DNA from: Impatiens glandulifera
Lineage: Eukaryota; Streptophyta; Magnoliopsida; Ericales; Balsaminaceae
Direction: 5' to 3'
Length of the DNA: 64,000 nucleotides
NCBI RefSeq assembly: GCF_907164915.1
Contig: NW_025919318.1
Location: 1 to 64,000, forward strand
Part shown: positions 35,391 to 45,610 of the stretch, in pieces
Layout of the letters: every line of letters starts with the position of its first letter
Numbering within the stretch: the stretch's first letter is position 1
The notes under the pieces: generated by a model
Told to the model about the DNA's origin: nothing
Seen by the model: only the letters and a program-made list of their open reading frames with translations
Database searches by the model: none
Position numbers and translations under genes: made by a program

Positions 35391-37650
35391 ATAGGGTTTA
35401 CATGAAGGCATAAATACTTTTACATGAATGTATATATATTTTTACATATATATGTTAGTGGTTTTACATAAAAATTACAAACATATATTTTAGTCGGTAA
35501 CACTTGTTTCACTTTTAATATATAAATTATAAAATAGTTAATAAAAATTAATTTAAATATCTCACAAATTATTTTTTATTTATGTCTATATATATATATA
35601 ATTATATAAATGATAATATAATTAATACAAATTAATTTATACATCACAAATAGATTTATAAATATGTTGTTATATGTAATTATATTTAATATATAATTAT
35701 ATAGATTAAAAAATAATTACTATATTTTATTTTGTATTTTCTAGTAGGTTTTACATGAAGACGTAAATGTTTTTGTATTAAGGCATAAAAATTTTTACAT
35801 GAATGTGTTAGTGGTTTTTCATGAAAATTATATACATATATTTTTAAGTTGGTAGCGCTTGTATCACTATTATTATGTTAATTATAATATAATTATTATA
35901 AATTAATTTAAATATCTCACAAATTTAAATATGTTATATATATATATATATATTTATATATAATTATATAAATTATATTATAATTAATACAAATTAATTT
36001 AAATATATCACAAATAAATATATAAAACGGAGTGAGCTTCACTGAATAACGATTCATTCACTCTGTTCTACATTGTAATGCTGATGTGAAAATGATGTAA
36101 AATAGAGTAAAGCTTCACTCCTTTGTGCTTCTCAGGCTGATGATGTAAAACAGAGTAAATCGAAAGAAGTTTCACTTCTTTGCACTTCTCGGGCTGAACC
36201 CGAAAATATATCTGTGTTCCGAATATATCTTTTTTTTATCCATAACGATATATTAATATAATAATCAATTTTTATTCTAATTTGTCTGGAACAAAAAAAT
36301 AAATTTTCCAAACAGATTAATTAAAAAAAAATTCATATATTTACTCTCTCAAAATATATACTATAAAAACTAATAATTACAAAATATTATTTAAATTAAT
36401 ATATTTTTTAAATGATAATAAAGGTTCAAACTTACCACTACAATAATTTCTTATTGCAATGTCTCTAAATATATTATTAATTTAAATTAAATATATTAAT
36501 TTCACATCTATATAGATTAGGACAAAATAATTGAAGGGTTTTACAATTTTACCTATTACGTCAATATGAAATTGAAGAGTTTCACACATATACAGAATAC
36601 GATAAAAAAATTCAAGAATTTCAATTTTTGGAAAGTACGAAAAAAATTCAAGTGTTTCAAGGTTTGAGATATTTTGAAATCATAATAGTAAACTATATGT
36701 TTCTGATGATTTATAAAGTCTAATGTTAATATCGTGATTATTAAATTTCACTATATTTGTGTTAACGTTTTAAACATATTTTTCCAATATTAACAAGTTT
36801 TAATATCGACCCATATATAACTTACTCTATATAACTTGTAATTATTTTGTACAAGTTATTATAGACATATATCTAAAAATTTCAATTGAGTAGATTTTTT
36901 AATTTAATTTAATGTTTGTTCTATTCGGAGATTATTCTATTCATTTCTTTTAATCATTTAAAATAATTTTGTACTTCAAGACAAAGATGATTCTATGTTA
37001 TTAGTTTCTTTTAACCTATCATTTAATTTAAATCTTTTTTCTCAATGACTTATAATAAACCAACAAGTACACGTAAGTATATCCCAAATGATGCAGGGCC
37101 CATTCCTAATCTTTGTTGTAAAACATTAAAACTTTTGTATTTACAATCATTTTGTTTATAATTTCTTCTTTGTTATATCATTTAGAATACTTCAGTTAGT
37201 TTAGAAGTAAAATGTTTCATTTACTATTATTCTTTTTTTTTTTTTATCAATCCTCTATATTAGTTTTGCAAAGTTGTCCAATCCAAATTAATAGTAGTTC
37301 TCTCTAAATATGATTAGATTAATGCTAAGTCATTAAATTTACCAATTCAGAAAAAATAAATTTTAAACTTTGTGCACATATTAATTTTAAACTTGTATTA
37401 TAAATATGACAAAATATTTTTTTTCAATAAAGAAATGTGAAAACAAATCAAGAAAAGAATCAACCATTCCTCCATTACATAGAATTTGAATTTGAAAATA
37501 TTGGCTTATAATTATAATGAATATGTGAATTAATTAACTAATTACATTTTAATATATGAATGTTAACAAAATAAATTATTTTAATGTTGTATAAAGTAGT
37601 AAAAATTTTATTTTTATAATAGATTATTTGAATTTAACATAAAATTTCAA
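35391..37650. other. AT-rich non-coding stretch
   Basis: Holds two further TTTTACATGAA repeats (to 35850), (TA)n tracts near 35587-35600 and 35937-35952, and two TTCACT-containing duplicated units at 36025-36190 (each ending CTTCTC.GGCTGA). No coding region seen in the rest. Confidence 0.5.
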
Positions 37651-38236
37651 CTCTTTTTAAATATTAATTTGAATTAGAGTTTATAAAATATTAGGTAATA
37701 ATTTTTTATTTCAATATTAAAAATAATGAGAATAATTGAAAATGGATTAAATATAGTTTAATATCTTGATGATTATTAGTATATTATAATTCCTACAATA
37801 AAATAATTATATCAAATTAAACATATGAAAAGAGTCTAGATGAAGAATGTGATAAAAACAAATGAAAATGGTCTCAATTATTTGAGCTAATAAATAAAAG
37901 TACAAACAACACGCATAACAAAAGAAAGAGAGTAAAAGGATGGCTCTTTTTAAATATTAATTTGAATTAGAGTTTATAAAATATTAGGTAATAATTTTTT
38001 ATTTCAATATTAAAAATAATGAGAATAATTGAAAATGGATTAAATATAGTTTAATATCTTGATGATTATTAGTATATTATAATTCCTACAATAAAATAAT
38101 TATATCAAATTAAACATATGAAAAGAGTCTAGATGAAGAATGTGATAAAAACAAATGAAAATGGTCTCAATTATTTGAGCTAATAAATAAAAGTACAAAC
38201 AACACGCATAACAAAAGAAAGAGAGTAAAAGGATGG
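37651..38236. repeat. Perfect tandem duplication of a 293-bp unit
   Basis: 37651-37943 and 37944-38236 are identical base for base by eye. Either a very recent duplication or an assembly duplication; every other repeat pair here apart from the PICKLE 5' block shows clear divergence. Confidence 0.92.
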
Positions 38237-39458
38237 ATCTGATTAGAACTTTTATTCTTCATCTAAAGCCCAAGATTAGGATCGCCCACAATGTTCATGT
38301 AGTCTCATCTCAGAACACGCAGGCATAGGCACACGCACTCTCATTTTCCAAATTGAAACACTATCTCTATATCTCCTTCTTCGCTTTATTTTTTCGTATT
38401 ATCTTGTGTTTAGATTATTTTAATCTATTTTAAACATCGCGTTAATACCAATAGTTAAAAATCACACAAATAATAACGATAATCTAAAGGAATAAAGATA
38501 CGGCAAAGTTAATGGCACAAGAATTATTAAGGTTCAGGCAATAATGTCTACATCGTCGGAGAATTATTTATATATTTTTCATGATTAATGGACCAATTAA
38601 CTCTATGTTACATCATCCCTATTTATAGATATAAATATATTTTTAAATGATCCATGCAATGATATTTTGAAATGGATAGTCGTTTAATCACACAATGACA
38701 AAATAATTACATTTGTGAAGAAAATCAGACAAATAATACAAAATTAACATGTACATATATCTTCCCAAAGGGAAATGACCTCTCCGACTGAATTTGCCGC
38801 CTTCCCACATCGAACCTCATATAATGTTAAGAACATAAGATTGTGAAGGATCCACAATGGTCGTTTGAGATTGTTGAAGATTCTACAATTTCTCTCCAAC
38901 TAAATTATCCACTAGAAATAATGTGGATATAATCTCATTGCTTCAGGACCGCAAATCTAGTTGTCTTATTTCATGATTCCCAACATGCACCAATGATTCC
39001 TAGTATAACTCAATTGTAAAATTGGAAATAGGGTTTTGAGACCCAATTTTTTGTGTCTTAATGTTAGGTATAAAAAAGGGAAGAAAGATATGTGTGATTA
39101 TTTATTGGATTCAAAAAGGCATGAACTCACATAATGGTGAAGATGTCAATAAAATCGTATTATAAAAATGTCAATTAAATCGCCACAAAATCATATCATG
39201 GTAGAGATGTTAAAGATATCACATGATCTTTACCCAGACTAAAGTCCATGAACAAACAGAGAGGGTTAGAGTTTATAACATTATTATAACTCTATTGAAA
39301 CAATTCTCCTAAAACAGGAAGTAGCACATTGTTCGTCTAAAATTAGGTAAGATTCTTGTGTCGTTATTTTGTTCTTTCTTATTTTTATGCTATTGTTCTA
39401 TATTCCACTATGACTACTATTATTCTGTTTTCATTCTTAGGCTGATATTTTTTCATCA
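38237..39458 (+). other. Candidate 5' LTR region of the copia element at 39.46 kb
   Basis: Ends TTTTTCATCA six bases before a primer-binding site, so the 3' edge of an LTR at 39458 is well supported. The 5' edge is unknown because no partner LTR survives; a TGTTAAGAACA at about 38825 is one possible start. A separate LTR-like block around 38440-38600 (AACACAAG ... GGTTCAGGCAATAATGTCTAC) resembles 50390-50460 and may be a different relic. Confidence 0.5.
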
Positions 39459-39463
39459 GAAAC

Positions 39464-39476
39464 TGGTATCAAAGCT
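39464..39476 (+). promoter_or_regulatory. Primer-binding site (tRNA-iMet type)
   Basis: TGGTATCAAAGCT just after the LTR edge; it matches the plant copia PBS with a G-to-A change. Confidence 0.8.
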
Positions 39477-39559
39477 AAGATGGGCTAAGGAGGTCGCGGT
39501 TTGATTTGTTTGGTGAGTTTTCTTAATTTGGTCATTTATTTTGAAGATTTGAGATAGGG

Positions 39560-40474
39560 TCGACTTCTAGAGTTGATATCAAGAAGTTAGATGGGACGAA
39601 GGACTTTGGTTTATAGAAGATTAAGATGAGGGAACACTTAGGAAATATGGGAGTTACCAAAGCACTCGTGGAGGAATCGCAATTACCGGCCTTAATGGAC
39701 GTGGAGAAAAAGATGGAGGTGTTGGAAATGGTCTATAACACCTTGATTCTTACTATTAATGATAATGTATTGCGAGATATTGTTAGTGTCATGACGAAAA
39801 TAGAGATGTGACTTCAGTTGGAGTCTTTATAAGACTAAGACATCGTCTCAGATCTACATTAAGTAGAAATTCATCATGTTTACAATGGCTGAGGGGAAAG
39901 GAATTTTAGATGCATCTCAACGATTATGTCAAAATTCTCCTTGATTTGGAAAACATCGGGGAGAAATACAATGATGAGGATAAGGCGTTAATGCTTTTGA
40001 ATTATTTATCGAAGTCGTATAAGACATTCGTAGACATACTTGAGCATGGGAGAGAGGAGCTTACCCTAAATGATGTGATGAGTGCATTAAGATTGAATGA
40101 CCGAATGAAGAAGAATAAAGAGAGAAATGTAAGTGGATATGGACTCTTGGTTTGAGGGAAAACCGAGAGGAAAGAAAATAAAAGCAATAAGAAGAGGAGT
40201 TCAAAGTCTCTCGGGACGAAATTTACTAAGTGCTGCAATTGTGACAAGGAGGGGCACTTTAAGCGAGATTATCCAGATTTATGTAATGACGGGAAGAAGA
40301 GAAGGGAAGCAACGATTGTTCAGGAGGTTGAGAATGGGTACAAAAGTGCAAATGTTGTTGTCTCCACTAATTAGTCCGACAAACATTGGATTATGGATTT
40401 TGGATGTTCGTTCCATATGACACCTAACGAGAGTTAGTTCGAGACCTATGTGAAGAATTTGATGGGGGAGATTT
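39560..40474 (+). pseudogene. Copia gag-protease segment (5' part)
   Basis: Begins LDGTKDFGL-KIKMREHLG (family LDGTNF--WK--M; the Trp codon is TAG here). VMTKIEM and HLNDYVKILLDLENIGEKYNDEDKALMLL ... SYKTFVDILEHGREELTLNDV follow, a clear gag_UBN2 domain. A zinc knuckle reads CNCDKEGHFKRDYPD at about 40228-40272 (last Cys replaced by Asp). The protease active site reads WIMDFGCSFHMTP at about 40390-40425, where the family has DSGAS, so the catalytic Asp remains but Ser is Phe. At least four frame breaks. Confidence 0.88.
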
Positions 40475-41686
40475 TGTTAGGATCGGGGACGCCCTTGGAG
40501 GACCGGGGTGTTTCCGGTTTCTGGAAGGGTAGCCGCTTACAACACACAACACAATTTGGTGATAGTCCGGTTAGAGACTATAACCTTTCTCAACACTACG
40601 CAAACTATCACAGACTCTTGAGCCGGGTTCAAGGGCGGAAATGTATGTTTCAGTTTGAAGCAACGCAAGCGACTTGGATGAGGTTTATAAGGAGTCGGTT
40701 TGAGGAATATGGGTAGACCGGTTTTGATTAAGGATTAGGATTATGTTTTTGGTTAATGTCTTTAGGTTTTAGAGTCAAATAAGCAAGAAAGTAAGTAAAG
40801 GACACGAGACAATATTTTTTATGAAAGTTCGGTGCAAACCCTCCTACGTAACCCCTTCTTCTCAGATTATGAGAAAGATCTCCAATAACTTTCAAAGTTA
40901 CAACAATTACACTATCGGTCGAGCCTAACTCGCTACTCGTCGGTTACACCAACTCACTGTTGATGTAATACACTAATACAACATAAATAGAGCTTTCGGT
41001 AAATGAAACAACAGTTTTAGATCGCGCGTGAGATTTCGTTCTCTCTCTTAACTATTTTCGGACCGTTATTAATGAGGTCGTTTCGTCTTCCTTTTATAGT
41101 GAAGAAGATCCCAACGGTCATTTTCTTCTCTCACTGTGGGATTGGTCAGTTCAGGGTCACGCCGGTTCAGAGAGGTTGCTTGAACGTTTCAACTTCCTGA
41201 CACTTGGCAAGCATGCATTTACCTCTCAGGTATGAATGACGTAACCGGCTTGTAGATTTAGACACGTGTCAGGCATGCACCTTCCGGCTGTCTGAGTCGG
41301 ATCTTCGGATCAGCAGTTCATCATTGTCTTTATTGCATGCTTCTGATTCGGATCTTATCTTCTTTTATTTTCCCAAGACACGTTTATTTCGTCACATTAC
41401 GTCATCTTTGTAGTTCTTAGTTCCCGGTTGTCTCTTTCGTAGTGTGATCCGGCTGGAATGTAAACTTTTGCTAGCCGTTCTGTTGGGAATGTTAAAGTAC
41501 GTTGAAACCGGTTTCTCTTGATCATGGATTGATCATCTGGAGCCGGTTTTTCTTTTGATATATTCTCCAGCCGGTTTATGCTGTTCCAGACGGTTTATAC
41601 GAGTCGATCTGTTCTTGCACATAAGAGTTAATAGTAGTTTAGTTTTCTGGCCGGTTTAAAAATTAACTTACTTAATTTTTCTATCA
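40475..41686 (-). repeat. 3' LTR (element orientation) of the pol-less element, 1212 bp
   Basis: Plus-strand start TGTTAGGATCGGGGACGCCC, end TTTTTCTATCA. Partner 45611-46816. It carries GTCGGTCGAGCCTAACTCG and TTTTATAGTGAAGAAGATCC blocks; TCTTCACTATAAAAG on the minus strand is a good TATA-like promoter element near 41095. Confidence 0.92.
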
Positions 41687-41918
41687 ATTTCTCTCTTTTT
41701 GATTATTTAGAATAAATATTCAAAAATCATAATGTATGGCCGGTTTGAAAATTAACTTACTTAATTTTTCTATCAATTTCTCCCTTTTTGATTATTTAGA
41801 ATAAATATTCAAAAATCATAATCTATGGCCGGTTTGAAAATTAACTTACTTAATTTTTCTATCAATTTCTCCCTTTTTGATTATTTAGAATAAATATTCA
41901 AAACTTGTAATGTATGAC
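41651..41918. repeat. Three ~89-bp tandem units spanning the LTR edge and polypurine tract
   Basis: CCGGTTTGAAAATTAACTTACTT ... AATAAATATTCAAAAATCATAAT repeats at 41651, 41740 and 41829. The first unit straddles the LTR boundary at 41686, so each unit reproduces an LTR end plus its polypurine tract. Confidence 0.9.
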
Positions 41919-42047
41919 CGGTTTTATAATATATGTTTAATAATTTATCCCTTTTTGATGTTTTTCTTAAGAAAAATTTCAAAAATATGTTAATTTTTCA
42001 AAAGATATCTAATAAAATCATTACTCTGAGATATTAAGAAGATAAGC

Positions 42048-43502
42048 TTAGTTCTGAAACAAAATCCCAATAACAAAAGTAAATTGTTCATAAAAGAGAA
42101 ATAAGCTAAGGATTGGATGATCCCCCTTTTCGTTTTCTTTCTCTTTCTTCCTCCTTTCCTCTTCCTCTCTTTCCTTCCATTCCCGTTCCCTTCTTTCAGC
42201 GTCAATGCGCCATCCGACAAATACACTTGATATGTCGGGAGTTCGCTGGTTAAACCCGAAGCCGCCGCTTACTGGTCTAGATGGGCGAGATGGTTGTGCG
42301 ACTATCGGACCAGAACGTGGAAATACGATTGATGTTTCAATTGCTTTCTTCTTTCGCCGGTTGAGTCGTGTAGTATCCTCTTCTTCTTCTTCATCTAGAG
42401 GTTCCTCGAATTGTCCAACCGGTTGAAGCTCTTCTAAACCGCTTCGTTCCACCCGCTTCATCAAGGTCGCAACTGCCTTACGTTTGATCTTGTTCCTCAT
42501 TTTCATAGAGTGAGAGGCTTGTGCCGGTGTGGATTCCGTTTGTGCGGCCTTTTCTTCCTCATTGCATTGCTTGGCCAACTCATGATCTTTGTCTTCGATT
42601 TCTTTTCTTAACCGTTCCCTAGCCTCATCTTCGTCTTGAAGTCTTCTGGCTGTTTCGACATCAGCACGAATCTGCTCTTGAGTCTTATCAGCTTGCATTT
42701 TACACAACTCCTCAATCTGAGCCGACATAGCCTGCATCATTTCAAGTAGTGGAGCGGTTGCGGTTTGAACAGATTCGTCGATCATTGACTTGATTGTTGT
42801 TTGAACCGTTTCGACAATCTCAGAGTGAATAGATGCACGAACGGTTTCGGTCAGATTCGTTTGAACGATTGCAATTTTCTTATCTGTAGCAATGCTATAC
42901 TTGTGGAGACAAGAAATAATTGTGTCAACAACTACTCCCTTCATTTGTTCAAGTCCCGGAGCCTGATCAGTCTGTGGAAGAGCACTGCTCCGGTTTTCTG
43001 CTGTCTTAGAAGACTCTCCGGTATGAAAGAAGGGTTTACTTCGAAAAAGATCGGCATGCATTAAAACATGTTTGCACATGTCTCTCCATTCTGCCTCGAT
43101 CCAGTCAACATTTTGTGTGAGATTATTCTGTATCGTATGAAACTGCTCAAGCATTTTTAACTCCATTTGAGTTAGTTCTATCCCTTCTGCCTGCTTCATG
43201 GAATCTTCTACTGCATGCAACCTGGCGTATTCTTGTATCGCCATAGTTTTGGAGTATGCGGCTTGTATAACATCGGTACCCGTTAACTTGAGAGCCTCTT
43301 CTTCTAAAGCCAAAAGTTTCTCCCAATACTTGTTACCGCTAAGATCGGGGATCATGTCTGATAGTTTCGTTTCACAACGTAATTTGACCCATAAGTGGTA
43401 CGGTGTAGCCAGCTCATCAACTTCATTGTTCATATCCTTGATGAACTTTTGGAACATTTCCTCCTCTTCTTCTGCTGAAATGGGAACCTCGGCTTCGGTC
43501 AT
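42048..43502 (-). CDS. Unrecognised coiled-coil/charged ORF of the pol-less LTR element (484 aa)
   Basis: The longest open frame in the window. It is acidic at the start (ISAEEEEEMFQKFIKDMN), with an amphipathic helical middle (about residues 190-330, heptad-like TNLTETVRASIHSEIVETVQ and QIEELCKMQADKTQEQ) that predicts coiled coil. A basic KMRNKIKRKA segment, an EEEEEDTTRLNRRKKKA segment and a Glu/Arg/Lys-rich tail (about 445-465) follow. The C-terminal stretch after EKGDHP is hydrophobic and may be readthrough beyond the original stop. The same frame continues upstream of the Met through one stop (…CTLQTGS-stop-IEI), so this is probably the C-terminal part of a longer protein. No zinc knuckle or enzyme motif. 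Probably structural or Gag-like, but I do not recognise the family. Confidence 0.6.
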   Translation of the reverse strand: MTEAEVPISAEEEEEMFQKFIKDMNNEVDELATPYHLWVKLRCETKLSDMIPDLSGNKYWEKLLALEEEALKLTGTDVIQAAYSKTMAIQEYARLHAVEDSMKQAEGIELTQMELKMLEQFHTIQNNLTQNVDWIEAEWRDMCKHVLMHADLFRSKPFFHTGESSKTAENRSSALPQTDQAPGLEQMKGVVVDTIISCLHKYSIATDKKIAIVQTNLTETVRASIHSEIVETVQTTIKSMIDESVQTATAPLLEMMQAMSAQIEELCKMQADKTQEQIRADVETARRLQDEDEARERLRKEIEDKDHELAKQCNEEEKAAQTESTPAQASHSMKMRNKIKRKAVATLMKRVERSGLEELQPVGQFEEPLDEEEEEDTTRLNRRKKKAIETSIVFPRSGPIVAQPSRPSRPVSGGFGFNQRTPDISSVFVGWRIDAERREREWKEREEEERRKKEKENEKGDHPILSLFLFYEQFTFVIGILFQN

Positions 43503-44340
43503 AATTTCAATTTATGAACCGGTTTGCAATGTACATTCTCCTCTCACTGGAGAACTTTCAACCAGGACTTCTTTGCCTTTTCTAACCTGAGATGGGCCTT
43601 CAGGTGTGATCGGTGGATTCGTCTGCCCGTCTTGAGCCGGTTGAATAGTTGATTCGGTTGGAACGGATTTACCCCCAACGGAACCGGATGGTTCTTTTTC
43701 TTCGTTGTTTCTCTCCTGAGCCAGAGGGGTGATGTTTTATGTGTTGGTCGTTTCTTCGACCGGATGAATTTCACTGTGACCGATTACTTCAACCTAATCA
43801 GTTGGCTTGAGAAGACTTGTTACATCGTCTTCGGTTTCATGAACAATCGTTTGGACTACGTCCACTATGACCTTTGAGGTTCTTAAACTCACGTCGCCCA
43901 TTATTTCATCGAGGTTTTTGTTTGGGGACTTGGAGTTTTCGGAATGAATACTAACCTCTTTAGTCGAATTCTCCTTCGACTTTGACTGAGTTTCTTGGCT
44001 CCCCGAGGGTTCGGCTTGCCTTGATGATGGGGAAACGGCTAGATTTGGATGAATTGTATTGATGGTAATGGGCTGAAGTAGATCGGCGGTTCTCTTTGGT
44101 GAAATGTCCGAGGATAGAGTTTTCTCGGAGTCTGCCAGTTTCTCGGTGCTTTTCTTTGCCGACTTCTTCTTTCTTCCCTTTTTCTACGGGACTTCGGTTT
44201 GAACCGCCTTTCCCTTAGGATCGTCTTGTTTTGAACTTTCACCAGTCGGTGCATACGAACTGATCCTTTTGATGACTTGGTTCTGGATGACTTCGGCCTA
44301 GCCGCTTTAGCAGTTTTCTTGCTCATCTGCTTAGAGTTTA
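43503..44340 (-). pseudogene. Broken linker region of the pol-less element's ORF
   Basis: In the frame of the downstream ORF the minus strand reads a Ser/Thr/Glu/Pro-rich low-complexity protein: HPVEETTNT, NITPLAQERNNEEKEPSGS, PAQDGQTNPPITPEGPSQV and KGKEVLVESSPVRGE, with a few stops. In another frame, 44326-44039 gives a Lys/Arg-rich MSKKTAKAARPKSS segment. It connects the N-terminal 215-residue ORF to the 484-residue ORF, so the ancestral product was probably one protein of roughly 950-1000 residues with a disordered middle. The Arg-rich 76-residue frame at 43544-43774 is an out-of-frame shadow. Confidence 0.55.
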
Positions 44341-44392
44341 GAATATTACCGGATGGGAGCGGTTCACCTTAACCGAGTTCAACTTGAAGGAA

Positions 44393-45040
44393 CTATAAGA
44401 TCTTCCCTATTTGTATAGAGTATGCATGAACCCGACCGTCCTTCTTTACCAGCATTTCGCAGAACTCTTCGAACAGAACGGTTCCCCAGTCAATCTTGTC
44501 ACCGCGGACAATTGCCATCAGCATCTTCAATTTCAGCTTTGTCAGGTTGTCGAAGTTTCCTCCTTTACCCTGAAGCGATTTGGAGATTATATCCACCAGC
44601 CATCTGAACTCTGGCTTGAGTTTGTTTTTCCGAATGGAGTGAGACACCAGATCCTTGTCATCACTCGATATGGCTAGCCGGACAGCGTTAGATTCTGCAT
44701 CAGTCAAGCTTGTTTTGAAGTCCAGCCCGGTGTTCGGCAAACCGAGCGCTTCCAAGAAAGTTTCTTCAGTGACATTAACCGCCTTGCCGTTCACCGTGGC
44801 GGAGACCGTTCTCTTTGTTAGAGTCGTCGTCGTCAAGAACTCTTCAACTTCCATCGGATGCACGATGAACGGGCCAGAAAGATACGTCTCTAACCCAGAA
44901 TCTCTAAGTGATTGTAGCACAGCCTTGTTTTCTTCAGCGGCATGTTCATCGATGTCGTTGAAATCGACCTGCAACATGTATTTAAACGGTGCTTTATCTA
45001 GATCCATGGCGAGATTATGAATAAAAGAGATGAAGAACAA
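44393..45040 (-). CDS. N-terminal ORF of the pol-less LTR element (215 aa)
   Basis: Open frame; the likely functional start is the second Met (MDLDKAPFKYMLQVDFNDID, at about 45007), since the first 11 residues are hydrophobic and lie in the leader. The pattern TVNGKAVNVTEETFLEALGLP, then FRWLVDIISKSLQGKGGNFDNLTKLKLKMLMAIVRGDKIDWGTVLFEEF, resembles the plant-specific domain found in many retrotransposon-associated proteins annotated as a putative plant transposon protein (Transposase_32/PF20167-like: a short LP motif, then a conserved LL-I--G--I--G helix). That family match is from memory and should be checked. The frame ends at IGKIL and coding then continues in other frames. Not an obvious Gag. 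Confidence 0.6.
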   Translation of the reverse strand: MFFISFIHNLAMDLDKAPFKYMLQVDFNDIDEHAAEENKAVLQSLRDSGLETYLSGPFIVHPMEVEEFLTTTTLTKRTVSATVNGKAVNVTEETFLEALGLPNTGLDFKTSLTDAESNAVRLAISSDDKDLVSHSIRKNKLKPEFRWLVDIISKSLQGKGGNFDNLTKLKLKMLMAIVRGDKIDWGTVLFEEFCEMLVKKDGRVHAYSIQIGKIL

Positions 45041-45596
45041 AGATTATTGGAAAATCAAGAGAGAGTTTAAGATTTTAGAAAGAGAAAGCTTTTGCAAATA
45101 ATGAGCTGTTTTGATCTTATATAGGGAGCGGTTTTGAATGGTTAGAAGTTGAACCGTCACGTTTTTTTGAGTTTTGGCGCCAAATTTCCCTCCAAAAGTT
45201 ACTGCAGTAACTTTAGGTGGTAATTGCGGGGATTAACTATGGGTGGTAACCTTGTGGGCGGTAAACCGTGGGCGGTAAATTTTGAACTTTTTCAGACATT
45301 GTTTGAGATTTTGATTTACCGGACATTTTGTTAACCGGAAGCTTCGATTAATATGAAGTCTTTTGTTTATTCAGAGTGGAACCGGAAGAAAACTAATGTG
45401 AAAAACCGGAGACTTAAGAAAGTGAAATTTTATAGATATAGCCGAAATAGAAACAGATTAAGTGGTTGTCTAGTCTTACAAACAAAATGACCAGATAACC
45501 GGAAAGTATATAAACTTAAAGAAGATCGAGCCACTCCCCCTCGATCATTCTGTCAACCCACTTGTCCACCGTATTGTAGGTTGTTCGTTCCTCAAT
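45041..45596 (-). other. Leader of the pol-less LTR element
   Basis: About 550 bases between primer site and first ATG. Contains TGGGTGGTAAC / GTGGGCGGTAA / GTGGGCGGTAAA words near 45220-45275, a short GGCGGTAA tandem. No ORF. Confidence 0.6.
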
Positions 45597-45608
45597 CCTC
45601 TGATACCA
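45597..45608 (-). promoter_or_regulatory. Primer-binding site (tRNA-iMet) of the pol-less element
   Basis: The minus strand reads TGGTATCAGAGG two bases inside the right LTR; this is the standard plant copia/initiator-Met PBS and fixes element orientation. Confidence 0.92.
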
Positions 45609-45610
45609 CT

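Noticed and set aside
42205..43590. Plus-strand ORFs of 73, 87 and 130 codons
   Set aside because: Antisense shadows of the 484-residue minus-strand ORF of the pol-less LTR element.
44411..45020. Plus-strand ORFs of 61-121 codons
   Set aside because: Antisense to the 215-residue minus-strand ORF, whose direction agrees with the element's PBS and PPT.
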